From the NCBI GenBank assembly GCA_002389905.1, contig DGRE01000067.1:1-62176 (forward strand): a DNA stretch of 62,176 bases, read 5' to 3'. Position 1 is the first letter of the stretch. Each line of letters begins with the position of its first letter. The notes below the pieces were generated by a model that worked only from the letters and a program-made list of their open reading frames with translations, had not been told where the DNA came from and searched no databases. Source of the stretch: Hungatella sp. UBA4396 (lineage in GTDB: Bacteria > Bacillota > Clostridia > Lachnospirales > Lachnospiraceae). Made by a program: the position numbers and the translations under genes. Shown here one piece after another: positions 17,651-27,194 of this stretch.

Positions 17651-19027
17651 TTATTCCAGATCAAGTCTTTTCTTATAAATCCCGATAACCTTCTTCATAG
17701 CCTCCTGGCCAGGAGCTCCGATGGTCATTCGTTTCTCCACACAGGTTTTTAGGCTGATGGCTTCATAAATATCCTCCTCAAATACGGGGCTGATGGCCTT
17801 ATATTCTTCCAGAGTCATATCATCCAGAGCAATTCCCTTTTCAATGCAGAAAAGCACAAGCTGTCCCACAACTCCATGGGCATCCCGGAAAGCCACTCCC
17901 TTGTTCACCAGATAATCGGCTGCATCTGTGGCATTGGTAAAGCCGTTTTTAGCGCTTTTCTCCATTACATCCCTTCGGAAGGTCATGGAAGAAATCATGC
18001 CTGTAAACAGAGCCAGACAGCCCTTTACCGTATCAATGGCATCAAAGGTCAGCTCCTTATCCTCCTGCATGTCCTTATTATAGGCCAGAGGAGTTCCCTT
18101 CATGGTAGTGAGCAAAGCTATCAGGGCACCGTAAACCCGGCCTGTCTTGCCGCGGATCAGCTCTGCAATATCCGGATTTTTCTTCTGAGGCATGATGCTG
18201 CTTCCCGTGCTGTAGGAATCGTCGATTTCCACAAAGCGGTATTCATTGGTATTCCAGATGATAATCTCCTCACAGAATCTGCTCAAATGCATGGCAACGG
18301 TGGAAAGAGCACTTAATAACTCAATCAGGTAATCCCTGTCAGCTACAGAGTCCATACTGTTAAGAGTCGGCCCGTCAAAGCCAAGGAGCTCTGCCGTATA
18401 TTCCCGGTCCAGAGGATAGGTAGTTCCTGCCAGGGCACCGGAGCCGAGAGGACAGTAGTTCATCCTCTTTCTGATATCATGAAGACGGGTTAAGTCCCGG
18501 TAAAACATTTCAAAATAAGCGCCAAGATGATGGGACAAGGTGATGGGCTGTGCCTTTTGCAAGTGGGTGAAGCCAGGCATATAAGTGTCTAAATGCTCCT
18601 CCATCAGCTTTAAAAGCTCCTTTAACAGCCCGTTTACCAGCTGGTCAAGCTCAGAAATCTCATCTCTCGTATACAATTTCATATCAAGGGCTACCTGATC
18701 GTTGCGGCTGCGGCCGGTGTGAAGACGTTTTCCAGCCTCTCCCACACGCTCTGTCAGGACTGCTTCCACAAAAGAGTGGATGTCCTCATGCTCCGAAGTA
18801 ATGACCAGGGCTCCGCTTTCCAAGTCAGCTCTGATGCCTAAAAGTCCTTCTACAATGGCATCCCGGTCTTCTGCTGTCAGAAGTCCCTGTTTTGCCAGCA
18901 TCTTCACATGGGCAATGCTGCCTTCAATATCCTGATGGTAAAACTTCTGGTCAAATGATATGGATGCATTAAAATTGTGAACCAGTTGGTTGGTTTCTTT
19001 CGTGAAGCGTCCGCCCCATAATTTCAT
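17651..19027 (-). CDS. argH: Argininosuccinate lyase
   Basis: The 458-residue enzyme splits argininosuccinate into arginine and fumarate. It starts with KLWGGRFTK, contains HTGRSRNDQ and FTHLQKAQPITL, and has the superfamily signature GSSIMPQKKNPD. No argG is visible in the window. Confidence 0.97.
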   Translation of the reverse strand: MKLWGGRFTKETNQLVHNFNASISFDQKFYHQDIEGSIAHVKMLAKQGLLTAEDRDAIVEGLLGIRADLESGALVITSEHEDIHSFVEAVLTERVGEAGKRLHTGRSRNDQVALDMKLYTRDEISELDQLVNGLLKELLKLMEEHLDTYMPGFTHLQKAQPITLSHHLGAYFEMFYRDLTRLHDIRKRMNYCPLGSGALAGTTYPLDREYTAELLGFDGPTLNSMDSVADRDYLIELLSALSTVAMHLSRFCEEIIIWNTNEYRFVEIDDSYSTGSSIMPQKKNPDIAELIRGKTGRVYGALIALLTTMKGTPLAYNKDMQEDKELTFDAIDTVKGCLALFTGMISSMTFRRDVMEKSAKNGFTNATDAADYLVNKGVAFRDAHGVVGQLVLFCIEKGIALDDMTLEEYKAISPVFEEDIYEAISLKTCVEKRMTIGAPGQEAMKKVIGIYKKRLDLE

Positions 19028-19050
19028 AATTAAATCTCCTCTTTCCGTTA

Positions 19051-21777
19051 TTATATTGAATGGCTGCGCATGGGCTTATTCTTCTTCTCCCGCATTGCAA
19101 AAATTCCGGCAAGGGCCAGCAAGGTGAACATGCTGGCGGCTGTGATCATTGCTCCGGTCTTTAAGCCCTGAGGCATGTATTGTAAAGAAATTTCATGGAA
19201 CCCGGAAGACACATGAACGCTTAAAAACGTATCAAATATCTTATAAGGCTCCGCCTCTTTTCCATCCACCAAAATGGTCCAGCCCTTATCATAAGGAATG
19301 CTTAAAAACAGCAGTCCTGCCCGCTCCGTCTCCACAGTTCCCCGTATCCGGGTGTCTGTCTGCTCAGTTAAGTGTAAGGGGCTGGTATTTAATATGCCAT
19401 GAACCGCTTCCAGGCCCTCAGGCAGGAACCGGTAAACCTCTGCCACCAGATCCTGGTCATTATCATCATTTCGCAGGGTGATTTCTTCTCCTGAGTTCAA
19501 ATACCCCAGCTCCAGCAAATATCCCCTGTTTACATTATCAAAATTTTTGGTTTTCTCCCCTATGAGGGCAGTCACCTTTTCCACCTTTTTGTTGCTGACG
19601 TACACATAATACTCCCCAGCCTCTTCGGTTGTAAAGGTCAGGCTCTTTCCGGTGATATCAGCGGTTACTTCCTCAAGCACAGAGCCTGCTCCCAAAATCA
19701 CTGCCAGATCGTTCTGAACCTCTGCCGGATTGGACAGCTCCAGACGCCAGTTTCCTTCCAGGTCATAGGGAACCATAAAGCCCAAAGGAAGGGCATAAGA
19801 ATTTTCCTTAAGGTACATATCATCTTTTTCAGAAACCAGAACCGAGGTTCCGGTATCCTCTGTGCTTTCAGAATACAATCCATACCGGACTGCCAGTAAG
19901 GAATCCACCAGAGGTGTGCTTCCCGTAATGCTGTAGGCATTGGTGGAGCTTTCGCAGCCCAGCTTTTTAAAGAATTCAGACAAGTCCGCATTGGCTGTAG
20001 AAGAAAATAAGGACACTGTGGGAATGTTCAGCCATGCCCCGTCATTTTTCGTCTTCCGGCTCACCTTCTCCACCCGGTAAAAGGGCTGATCAGGCAATTC
20101 CTCCATAAGCTCTCTGGATGCCTGGTTGTCCCTTATATAGCTGGTCCTGCTTGTGGTGGTCACGCTGGTCACCGTGGTGTTCACCGCCGCTTCCAGAGCC
20201 ACCAAAGCCAGGGTCAGGAGTATAAGCATATTCCTGCCATGCCCCTTCTGGTATAGATTGATCAGCCCGCCATAGGCAAAGAGAAGGATAATCGCCCCAT
20301 AGAAAAGGGAAAAATGGTAAGCCTCATCATCAATCAGCTTCTCAGCCATAAGAACAAAGGACACCGAAGCGAACAGAGCCAGCACAACATGCCTCCAGGG
20401 AATCTGGTCTAAATGAATGTAAGCCTGATAACCGGCCAGCAGCATGAGAAAAATATAAATAAAGGACTGTCTGCAGGGAAGGCTGTTTGGAAAGTGAAAT
20501 CCATGCCAGATAAAATTCAGTACATTGACCGAAAAGCTGGCAAAGAAAAACAGCAAAAGCCCGCACATCACGATTTTTTCCCTCCGCCTGATCTGGCGGC
20601 ATCCCAGATACAGGAGGAAAAACAGCAAAATTCCGGTTCCGCAGTAGATATTAGGCCAATGATCCAGCCCGATCTCCGTTTCCACCGCCGGAAGATGTCT
20701 GGCAATCATATCAAAGATGGAGAAATAAGAGCTGACTGTCTGGGGAAAATTAAAATCTCCCGAGGCCGTGGACTGAAGGGCATAAATTTCCGGAAGCAGC
20801 ACCACAGCCGCAAGACCTCCTGCCAGCAGGGAAAACAAGGTGAAATGCCAAATATGGGTAAAGAATTCCTTCCACGGTTTTCTCCCCTCCAGAATGAGAA
20901 GGCATCCGAAATAAAACACCATAAAAATACATATCATAATCGATATATAATAGTTGGACAAAATTGACAGCCCAAGAGTGATGCAATATAAAAAGCACTT
21001 CTTTTCCTTTACAAGCCGCTCCAGCCCCAGCACAATAAGGGGAAAGAGAAGGAGGCAGTCCAGCCACATGATATTCCAGCTATAGGCCGCCATATATCCG
21101 GACAATGCATAAAAAATACCAAAATAAGCAATTCCAAAATCATTGGTTTTATTATGCTTTCTCAGATACCATGCAAAGGAAAGACCGCTCAGTCCAATTT
21201 TAAACACGATCATATAAGTCATAAACTCTATGACGTAATTTTTCGGACAAAGGATGATCAGCCAGTTTAAAGGACTTGCCAGATAATAAGCGTAAAGGGC
21301 TGCAAAATTCACCCCCATGCCCATATTCCAGCTATAGAGCAGGCTTCCACCCTGAGTCAGCTTGTGGCGGAATTCTGAGAAAAAGGGAGCATACTGGTGG
21401 TACATATCGGTTCTGAGAAAGCTTTCTTCTCCAAAGGGAAATATCCCTCTCTGGGCAAATATGATGATCATAATGACCACTGGAACCAAAAAGGCAGCGA
21501 TCAGCCCGTCACAGGGCCTGACAAGCACGGGGGAGGCAGTGTTTCCCTCCTCATCCCCTGTCTCTTCCTGATCCTGTCTTTCTTCTGAAACTTCTGTATA
21601 CCCGTCTTCCGGTTCTGCCTCATCTTCCTGTAAAACCTCAAAAAAATCAGCCTCCGGGTTCCCGTTTTCTGCTTTTAAGTCCCCGGCTTCTGTTATGTCT
21701 TCTTTTTCATCTGTCGTCATCTTCAGCATATCCTCTAGCTCTTTCGAAATTTTTGCAATCTCGTCATTGAGTTCCAT
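19051..21777 (-). CDS. YfhO-family multi-spanning membrane protein
   Basis: This 908-residue protein begins with about 85 acidic cytoplasmic residues, then about a dozen membrane helices, then a large extracytoplasmic beta-rich domain (about residues 560-870) and a last membrane helix near the C terminus. The pattern matches YfhO, a GT-C-fold family linked in Bacillus to glycosylation of lipoteichoic acid. It is next to a GtrA gene, which supports a role in transferring sugars from a lipid carrier; that part is inference. Confidence 0.85.
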   Translation of the reverse strand: MELNDEIAKISKELEDMLKMTTDEKEDITEAGDLKAENGNPEADFFEVLQEDEAEPEDGYTEVSEERQDQEETGDEEGNTASPVLVRPCDGLIAAFLVPVVIMIIIFAQRGIFPFGEESFLRTDMYHQYAPFFSEFRHKLTQGGSLLYSWNMGMGVNFAALYAYYLASPLNWLIILCPKNYVIEFMTYMIVFKIGLSGLSFAWYLRKHNKTNDFGIAYFGIFYALSGYMAAYSWNIMWLDCLLLFPLIVLGLERLVKEKKCFLYCITLGLSILSNYYISIMICIFMVFYFGCLLILEGRKPWKEFFTHIWHFTLFSLLAGGLAAVVLLPEIYALQSTASGDFNFPQTVSSYFSIFDMIARHLPAVETEIGLDHWPNIYCGTGILLFFLLYLGCRQIRRREKIVMCGLLLFFFASFSVNVLNFIWHGFHFPNSLPCRQSFIYIFLMLLAGYQAYIHLDQIPWRHVVLALFASVSFVLMAEKLIDDEAYHFSLFYGAIILLFAYGGLINLYQKGHGRNMLILLTLALVALEAAVNTTVTSVTTTSRTSYIRDNQASRELMEELPDQPFYRVEKVSRKTKNDGAWLNIPTVSLFSSTANADLSEFFKKLGCESSTNAYSITGSTPLVDSLLAVRYGLYSESTEDTGTSVLVSEKDDMYLKENSYALPLGFMVPYDLEGNWRLELSNPAEVQNDLAVILGAGSVLEEVTADITGKSLTFTTEEAGEYYVYVSNKKVEKVTALIGEKTKNFDNVNRGYLLELGYLNSGEEITLRNDDNDQDLVAEVYRFLPEGLEAVHGILNTSPLHLTEQTDTRIRGTVETERAGLLFLSIPYDKGWTILVDGKEAEPYKIFDTFLSVHVSSGFHEISLQYMPQGLKTGAMITAASMFTLLALAGIFAMREKKNKPMRSHSI

Positions 21778-21782
21778 TTTGC

Positions 21783-22220
21783 TTACCTCTCTTTACAGGG
21801 GTTTTTCTCATGTTTCCGGAATATGAAAAGCTTACTGAATACATAATTAGCAATCACAACAACTACGGACACCAGCACCTTGCTTCCATATTCATTCCAA
21901 CTGAGCCAGGAAACCATGATCACCATAAAGACCATCTCCATGATGCCGGACAATATCCTGCATGCAGTAAAAGAAACAGCCTCCTTCGCAATAATCCCCG
22001 GATGCAGGTCATAGCTTTGAAAAACAAAGATTTTATTTACAAGAAAAGCAAACAGAACCGATACCGCCCAGGCCACTGCCGTTGCAATCCGGTAATCTGT
22101 GCCGGACTTCACCATCAGGCTGTAAACCACCCAGTTTACCGCCGTTGTCAGCACACCGAATATTAAATAGGAAATGACTTCACGGTTCATCAGCCTGTCC
22201 CATATTTTTTTAATCATCAT
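21783..22220 (-). CDS. GtrA-family membrane protein
   Basis: The 145 residues form four membrane helices with the family features FGVLTTAVNWVVYS at the start and ANYVFSKLFIF at the end. GtrA proteins are thought to flip polyprenyl-linked sugars. The gene ends five bases before the YfhO gene, so the two are probably one operon and one pathway. Start at 22220 has AGGAGA upstream. Confidence 0.88.
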   Translation of the reverse strand: MMIKKIWDRLMNREVISYLIFGVLTTAVNWVVYSLMVKSGTDYRIATAVAWAVSVLFAFLVNKIFVFQSYDLHPGIIAKEAVSFTACRILSGIMEMVFMVIMVSWLSWNEYGSKVLVSVVVVIANYVFSKLFIFRKHEKNPCKER

Positions 22221-22304
22221 CCATTCTCCTGTAAAGCCGCACCTTCAAGATATTTTCTCTATTGTATTATAAGGAAGGAAAAATGTAAAGAAATTCAGGG
22301 TCTT

Positions 22305-23303
22305 CTACTTCTTTTCAGCCAGAAACTGCTCCATTCCCTCAGAATAATGGACTTCTCCATCCTCTGTAATAAACACAGCATACACATCTTCTAAAGAATT
22401 TGCCAGCTCAATTCCCTTTTCCAGTCCCATAGAAAAGAAGGTGGTAGACAGTCCATCCCCGTCGACAGACAGCTTGGAAAGAATCGTTACTGAAACCAGT
22501 CCGTTGTCATAAGGATATCCGCTTTTTGGATCTAAAAGATGGTGGTAATTGACCCCATCCTTTTCAAAATGACGCTCATATACACCTGAGGATACCACCG
22601 ATAAATCCCGGATATCCAGAATTTCTATGGTTTCATTCCGGTCTGCATAAGGCTTTTGAAGCCCGATCTTAAAGGCCTCTCCGTCAGGCTTTTCTCCTAC
22701 ACAGAGCACATTGCCTCCCAAATTAATCACTGCACTTTTTACTCCCTTTTCCAGGAGATAATCCTTGATCCTGTCCGCAATGTAGCCCTTGGCTATTGCA
22801 CCGAAATCAAGGGTTGTTTCCGGCGATAAAAATGTGAGGGTGTTTCCCTCCAGCTGTAAATTCTCATATCCCACCTTGGCCGCTGCCTGCCTTATCTCAT
22901 CATCTCCGGGAATTACAGGATCAGAGGAGGTAAAGTTCCATAAGGAAGATAAAGGCTCTACCGTCACATCAAAGCCGCCGTCTGACATCTGGGAATAAGA
23001 AATCCCTCTGGAAACCAGATTTGCCACATCCTGGGATACGGTCACGGTCTTTTCCTCCAAAGGCCTGTGATTCAGCCGGTAGACCTCACTTTCTTCCAGA
23101 GTCTTGCTGAGAATATTTTCATAAGAACGGCACAGCTCCAGGCTGTCCTCTAAAATTTCCGGATCATCCTTATCATAAATAGTCACAGTCACAAAGGTGT
23201 TCAGCATATAACCGGACTTGCTTATCGGCTCTATCTTCCGCTCACATCCTGTAAGCAGCAGAAGTACACCGGCAATCAAGATAACCGCTCTCTTTCCCTT
23301 CAT
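22305..23303 (-). CDS. apbE: FAD:protein FMN transferase lipoprotein
   Basis: ApbE attaches FMN covalently to threonines of exported flavoproteins such as Rnf and Nqr subunits. The protein has a lipoprotein signal (VLLLLTGCERK), the FAD-binding GAIAKGYIAD and NLGGN segments and the metal-site region LSTTFFSMG. Its ATG overlaps the cbiK stop as ATGA. Membrane anchoring fits its known place of action. The flavoprotein it serves is not in the window. Confidence 0.92.
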   Translation of the reverse strand: MKGKRAVILIAGVLLLLTGCERKIEPISKSGYMLNTFVTVTIYDKDDPEILEDSLELCRSYENILSKTLEESEVYRLNHRPLEEKTVTVSQDVANLVSRGISYSQMSDGGFDVTVEPLSSLWNFTSSDPVIPGDDEIRQAAAKVGYENLQLEGNTLTFLSPETTLDFGAIAKGYIADRIKDYLLEKGVKSAVINLGGNVLCVGEKPDGEAFKIGLQKPYADRNETIEILDIRDLSVVSSGVYERHFEKDGVNYHHLLDPKSGYPYDNGLVSVTILSKLSVDGDGLSTTFFSMGLEKGIELANSLEDVYAVFITEDGEVHYSEGMEQFLAEKK

Positions 23304-24097
23304 GCAATGTCCTCCAGTCTTTGTATTGCATCTCTGGCATGGTCCACAAGAAGCCTTCGCACGCCCTCCAGCTCTCCCATCCCTTTTAACCGGCAGACCA
23401 CTTCATAGCCCTCCGCTTCTAACTGGCATTTCCAGGAATCCTCATCCTCTCCTGCCATATCATTATGGGCATGGTCCCCGCAGACGATCATAAGCGGCTG
23501 CAGCACTGCCCGGCAGAAATCCGTTTTCTTCACTTCTTCCTTTACCTGATCAAAGGCTGGCTCCGCCTCCACAGTTCCCACGTGATGCCTGTTATAGCCC
23601 TTTTCCTCAAAAACCCGGTTCAAACGCTCATAGACCTCATTGGCCTCATGCTCTGTGCCATGGCCCATCCATATGATCTTCGTTTCCCCGGAATCATATT
23701 CCTTTGTATCTTCATTTAAAATATCAGCAAGCCTCTGGTAATCCCCTTCCTCAGAAAGCAGAGGCCTTCCGCATACGACCTGCTTAAACTGCCCTTCATA
23801 TTCCCGGACTGCTGCCAGCATAAGGTCATTTTCCTCCCCTCCCATAACCAGGGTGGGCTGTACGATGATCCGTTCAAAGCCCTCACCAGACAGCTTTTCC
23901 AAAGCCTCAGACACATTGTCAATATATATGCCATCCCGTTTTTTCAAAATATTGATGATGATTCCGCTGGTAAAGGCACGGCGATGCTCAAAATCCGGAA
24001 AGGCTTCTTTTATATCCGCCTCAATGGCCTCAATGGTTTTCATTCTGCTCTCATGATAGGTAGTTCCAAAGCTAACCGCCAAAATTGCCTGTTTCAT
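23300..24097 (-). CDS. cbiK: Sirohydrochlorin cobaltochelatase (CbiK)
   Basis: CbiK inserts cobalt in anaerobic cobalamin synthesis. The protein starts AILAVSFGTTYHESR, has the first metal-binding His in WMGHGTEHEAN and the second in CGDHAHNDM, and is about 265 residues, as expected. I begin at 24097 because the ATG there fits the family start. No other cobalamin genes are nearby; the tight overlap with apbE is a notable pairing. Confidence 0.9.
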   Translation of the reverse strand: MKQAILAVSFGTTYHESRMKTIEAIEADIKEAFPDFEHRRAFTSGIIINILKKRDGIYIDNVSEALEKLSGEGFERIIVQPTLVMGGEENDLMLAAVREYEGQFKQVVCGRPLLSEEGDYQRLADILNEDTKEYDSGETKIIWMGHGTEHEANEVYERLNRVFEEKGYNRHHVGTVEAEPAFDQVKEEVKKTDFCRAVLQPLMIVCGDHAHNDMAGEDEDSWKCQLEAEGYEVVCRLKGMGELEGVRRLLVDHARDAIQRLEDIA

Positions 24098-24173
24098 CTT
24101 TAAAATCCCTTTCTTCCGTTTTCCTGAATAACATATCATAGATGAAAATTGCTGTCAAATCCCTTTTTACGAA

Positions 24174-24210
24174 CTATGGGTGCAAAACCGGAAAGGTCTT
24201 GCACCCATAG
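24174..24210 (-). terminator. Hairpin after the alcohol dehydrogenase gene
   Basis: Perfect 12-base arms CTATGGGTGCAA and TTGCACCCATAG lie 30 bases past the stop codon. There is no clear T run, so termination may be factor-dependent or weak. Confidence 0.55.
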
Positions 24211-24240
24211 CGCACATTGCATTCAGTTTTCGGAGGTTAT

Positions 24241-25431
24241 TTAGAAGTCTACCTCTCTATCATAGTAACAACAGGTCAGCAGTTTCTCCATCTCAGGGGC
24301 CGTAATGGGCCTTGGGTTGGAGCCGGTGCATGCATCACCTACTGCCAGCTCTGCTACTGACTTTAATTTCTCATTGAACTCAGCTTCGTCAATGAGTCCG
24401 CCTTCATATTCCTTAATGCAGGCAGGAATATCCAGCTTTTCGTTCATGGAGCGGAGTTCTGCAATCAGCGCATCAACCAGCTCCTCATCATTATTTCCCT
24501 TTAATCCTATAAAAGCAGCGATTTCCCCATAACGCTTTGCAGCCTCGGGAACCCTGGAATTAAACTTGATTACCTTAGGAAGATACATGGCATTGGCACA
24601 TCCGTGGACAATATGTCCTCCGGAATAAGCAGCACCTGTCTTATGGGCCATGGAGTGGACAATGCCCAAAAGAGCATTGGAAAATGCCATACCAGCCAGA
24701 CACTGGGCATTGTGCATACGGGCGCGGGCTTCCTGATCCCCGGCATAAGAATCCAGCAAATCATTATGTATCATTTTGATGGCATGAAGGGCAAGAGGAT
24801 CGGTATAATCACAGTGGAGAGTGGATACATATGCTTCCACTGCATGAGTTATGGCATCCATGCCTGTATGAGCTGTCAGCTTGGGAGGCATTGTCTCAGC
24901 CAGCTCAGGATCTACAATCGCCACATCCGGAGTGATATTAAAATCTGCCAGAGGATACTTGATTCCTTTGTTATAATCCGTAATCACACTGAATGCCGTT
25001 ACCTCGGTAGCTGTACCGGAAGTGGAAGGGATTGCACAGAATCTGGCTTTTGTCCTCAGAGATGGAAAATTAAAGGGAATGCACAAATCTTCAAAAGTCG
25101 TATCCGGATACTCGTAAAATGCCCACATTGCTTTTGCGGCATCAATGGGAGAACCTCCGCCAATGGAAATAATCCAGTCCGGCTCAAACTGGCGCATCAT
25201 TTCAGCACCCTTCATCACAGTTTCCACACTTGGATCAGGCTCAACACCTTCAAAAAGCTGCACCTCTATTCCGGCCTCCTTTAAGTAAGCCTCCACACGG
25301 TCCAGGAATCCAAAGCGTTTCATAGAACCGCCTCCAACAACCACGACCGCCCTTTTTCCCTTTAAATCTTTCAGTGCTTCTAAAGCTCCCTTTCCATGAT
25401 ACAAATCTCTCGGTAATGTAAATCTGGCCAT
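24241..25431 (-). CDS. Iron-containing alcohol dehydrogenase
   Basis: The 396-residue protein belongs to the group III Fe-dependent dehydrogenases. It has the NAD(P)-binding GGGSPIDAAKA and the Fe ligands Asp and His in GMDAITHAVE, plus His in GIVHSMAH and IVHGCANA. It probably reduces an aldehyde such as butanal or acetaldehyde in fermentation. Rex, a common regulator of such genes, is encoded about 1 kb away, but I see no clear Rex site in front of this gene. Confidence 0.92.
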   Translation of the reverse strand: MARFTLPRDLYHGKGALEALKDLKGKRAVVVVGGGSMKRFGFLDRVEAYLKEAGIEVQLFEGVEPDPSVETVMKGAEMMRQFEPDWIISIGGGSPIDAAKAMWAFYEYPDTTFEDLCIPFNFPSLRTKARFCAIPSTSGTATEVTAFSVITDYNKGIKYPLADFNITPDVAIVDPELAETMPPKLTAHTGMDAITHAVEAYVSTLHCDYTDPLALHAIKMIHNDLLDSYAGDQEARARMHNAQCLAGMAFSNALLGIVHSMAHKTGAAYSGGHIVHGCANAMYLPKVIKFNSRVPEAAKRYGEIAAFIGLKGNNDEELVDALIAELRSMNEKLDIPACIKEYEGGLIDEAEFNEKLKSVAELAVGDACTGSNPRPITAPEMEKLLTCCYYDREVDF

Positions 25432-25512
25432 TTCAAAACCCTCCTTATGAATTCCCTCTTGTTCTATCCCCTATTATAGTTCAGACAAGCTGGGAAAACA
25501 AAGGTAAAAAAA

Positions 25513-25542
25513 TATATATCAGTATATAAATACTGATATATA
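25513..25542 (-). terminator. AT-rich palindrome after the LysR gene
   Basis: TATATATCAGTAT and ATACTGATATATA are perfect 13-base arms with a four-base loop, followed by seven T on the minus strand. It can end the LysR transcript; being 80 bases ahead of the alcohol dehydrogenase, it could also bind a regulator. Confidence 0.6.
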
Positions 25543-25559
25543 TTTAACACTCTATTTTT

Positions 25560-26474
25560 TTACAGATTTTCCGCCACCTTTTTCAATTCGTCCAGAAACT
25601 CTCTGTCCCAGGCCGTAAGGGAATATCCCTTCCGGTAAATGAGAACATCCCGGAATATCCTGCTGCTCTTTTTGCACCTTCTCTCCACCAGATGAAACTT
25701 AGAAAGGGCCTCTTGAGGCACGGGAGATGTCCACATGTAGGCATCAGAGACCTGGTTTAAAAGGTTAAGCTGGCTTTCCCTGTCAAAGACATAGATCCGT
25801 TTTAAAGATTCGGGACTTTCTTTTTCCCTGTTCCATTCCTCACTATATTCCAGCCCTTCCTCTCCTTGAGCGATCTCCGTATAGGGCATTAAGTCTGCTT
25901 CCTCAATATCTTCTTTTCCTGCAAGAGGATGATCCTGAGAGAAAAGGAGCCTGAGCTCATATTCAAAAACCGTTTCCGCTGCAAGTCCCTTTTCCCATAT
26001 CTTTCTGGCATGGAATTTTTCTGAACATACCGGATACTGAATAACTCCCAGGTTATACTCCCCTGATTCCACCTCTTTTAACGTGTTTTCAGTGCTGGTT
26101 TCCCGCAGCCACACATTCATTGGCTCCTGGCTCCCCAGGTTCCGGATAACCCTGGAAAATGCAAGGCTTAAGTAACTGGACCTGGGCATGGAAACAGAAA
26201 AATTCACACCTTCCAGCGCATCCGGCTTGTATAAGTGTTCCATCTCCTCAATCTGAATCAGAACATTTCTGGCCTGTTCCAGGAAAACCCTGCCCCTGGA
26301 GGTGGGAACCATGCCTTTGGGTGTTCTTTTAAAAATCGGTGCACCCAAACCTTCCTCCAGACTCCTTATGGCCTTGCTTAAATTAGGCTGATCCATGCAG
26401 AGACTGGCTGCGGCTCTGGTAATGGAGCCGGTTCGCTGTACTTCCAGGGCATATTGCAACAATACGGTATTCAC
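25560..26474 (-). CDS. LysR-family transcription regulator
   Basis: The protein has 304 residues with an N-terminal winged HTH (TGSITRAAASLCMDQPNLSKAI) and a substrate-binding domain of the LysR type. Regulators of this family bind a small inducer and usually control a neighbouring gene; the alcohol dehydrogenase downstream is the nearest candidate. Confidence 0.9.
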   Translation of the reverse strand: MNTVLLQYALEVQRTGSITRAAASLCMDQPNLSKAIRSLEEGLGAPIFKRTPKGMVPTSRGRVFLEQARNVLIQIEEMEHLYKPDALEGVNFSVSMPRSSYLSLAFSRVIRNLGSQEPMNVWLRETSTENTLKEVESGEYNLGVIQYPVCSEKFHARKIWEKGLAAETVFEYELRLLFSQDHPLAGKEDIEEADLMPYTEIAQGEEGLEYSEEWNREKESPESLKRIYVFDRESQLNLLNQVSDAYMWTSPVPQEALSKFHLVERRCKKSSRIFRDVLIYRKGYSLTAWDREFLDELKKVAENL

Positions 26475-26505
26475 TCTTCTCCTCCTTTGTTACTTCCTGC
26501 CTTTG

Positions 26506-27168
26506 TTACTTCCTGCCTTCCTTATCCGCCTCATAAAGATATTTGGATAAGGCTGCCAGGGACACCGCCATATTTTCATTCTGAACCAGCACATGATCAG
26601 GCACCGACAAATGGATGGGGGCAAAATTCCAGATGGCCTTTACACCTCCATTTACCAGACGGTTACAAACCTCCTGGGCACTGTCTTTGGGAACTGTAAT
26701 AATTCCGATATGAATATTCATTCTCCGGCACAAATTTTCCAGCTTTTCCAAAGGCAGAATCATTTTCCCTCCCACCTTTGTATCCACTTTTCTTCCATCG
26801 GAATCAAAGGCCATAACAATTTCAATGCCGTACTGCTCAAAGCCTTTATAAGACAACAAAGCCTTTCCTAAGTGTCCCACTCCCACCAAAACCGCCTGAT
26901 TGGCATTGTGAAATCCCAGAAACTCTTCGATATCCCCGATTAAATCCTTAACCAGATATCCCATCTTAGGCTTTCCCGCCGTTCTTGCCAGCATTGCCAG
27001 ATCCTTTCGTACCTGAACCTCGTTAAGCTTAAGGTCCAGGGCAATGGCCGGTGATGATATGGTCTCCGTTCCTTCCCTGTTTTTCTGCTCCAGGTAGTGA
27101 TGATAGACCGGGAGGCGTTCCAGCGTCTTTCTGGAAATGCCTCCCACCATATGTTTCTTTTCTTCCAT
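26506..27168 (-). CDS. rex: Redox-sensing transcription repressor Rex
   Basis: Rex senses the NADH/NAD ratio and represses fermentation genes. The N-terminal winged helix (ISRKTLERLPVYHHYL) and the Rossmann motif GVGHLGKAL are present. I start at the ATG at 27168, with AGGGGA upstream, which gives 220 residues, close to the usual length. It is cotranscribed with the ATPase gene 26 bases upstream. Confidence 0.95.
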   Translation of the reverse strand: MEEKKHMVGGISRKTLERLPVYHHYLEQKNREGTETISSPAIALDLKLNEVQVRKDLAMLARTAGKPKMGYLVKDLIGDIEEFLGFHNANQAVLVGVGHLGKALLSYKGFEQYGIEIVMAFDSDGRKVDTKVGGKMILPLEKLENLCRRMNIHIGIITVPKDSAQEVCNRLVNGGVKAIWNFAPIHLSVPDHVLVQNENMAVSLAALSKYLYEADKEGRK

Positions 27169-27194
27169 AATAGATACGTTCCCCTGTCTTTTCT

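Noticed and set aside
24604..25284. A 226-residue plus-strand frame opposite the alcohol dehydrogenase
   Set aside because: The dehydrogenase on the other strand has all its motifs; the frame is a mirror effect.
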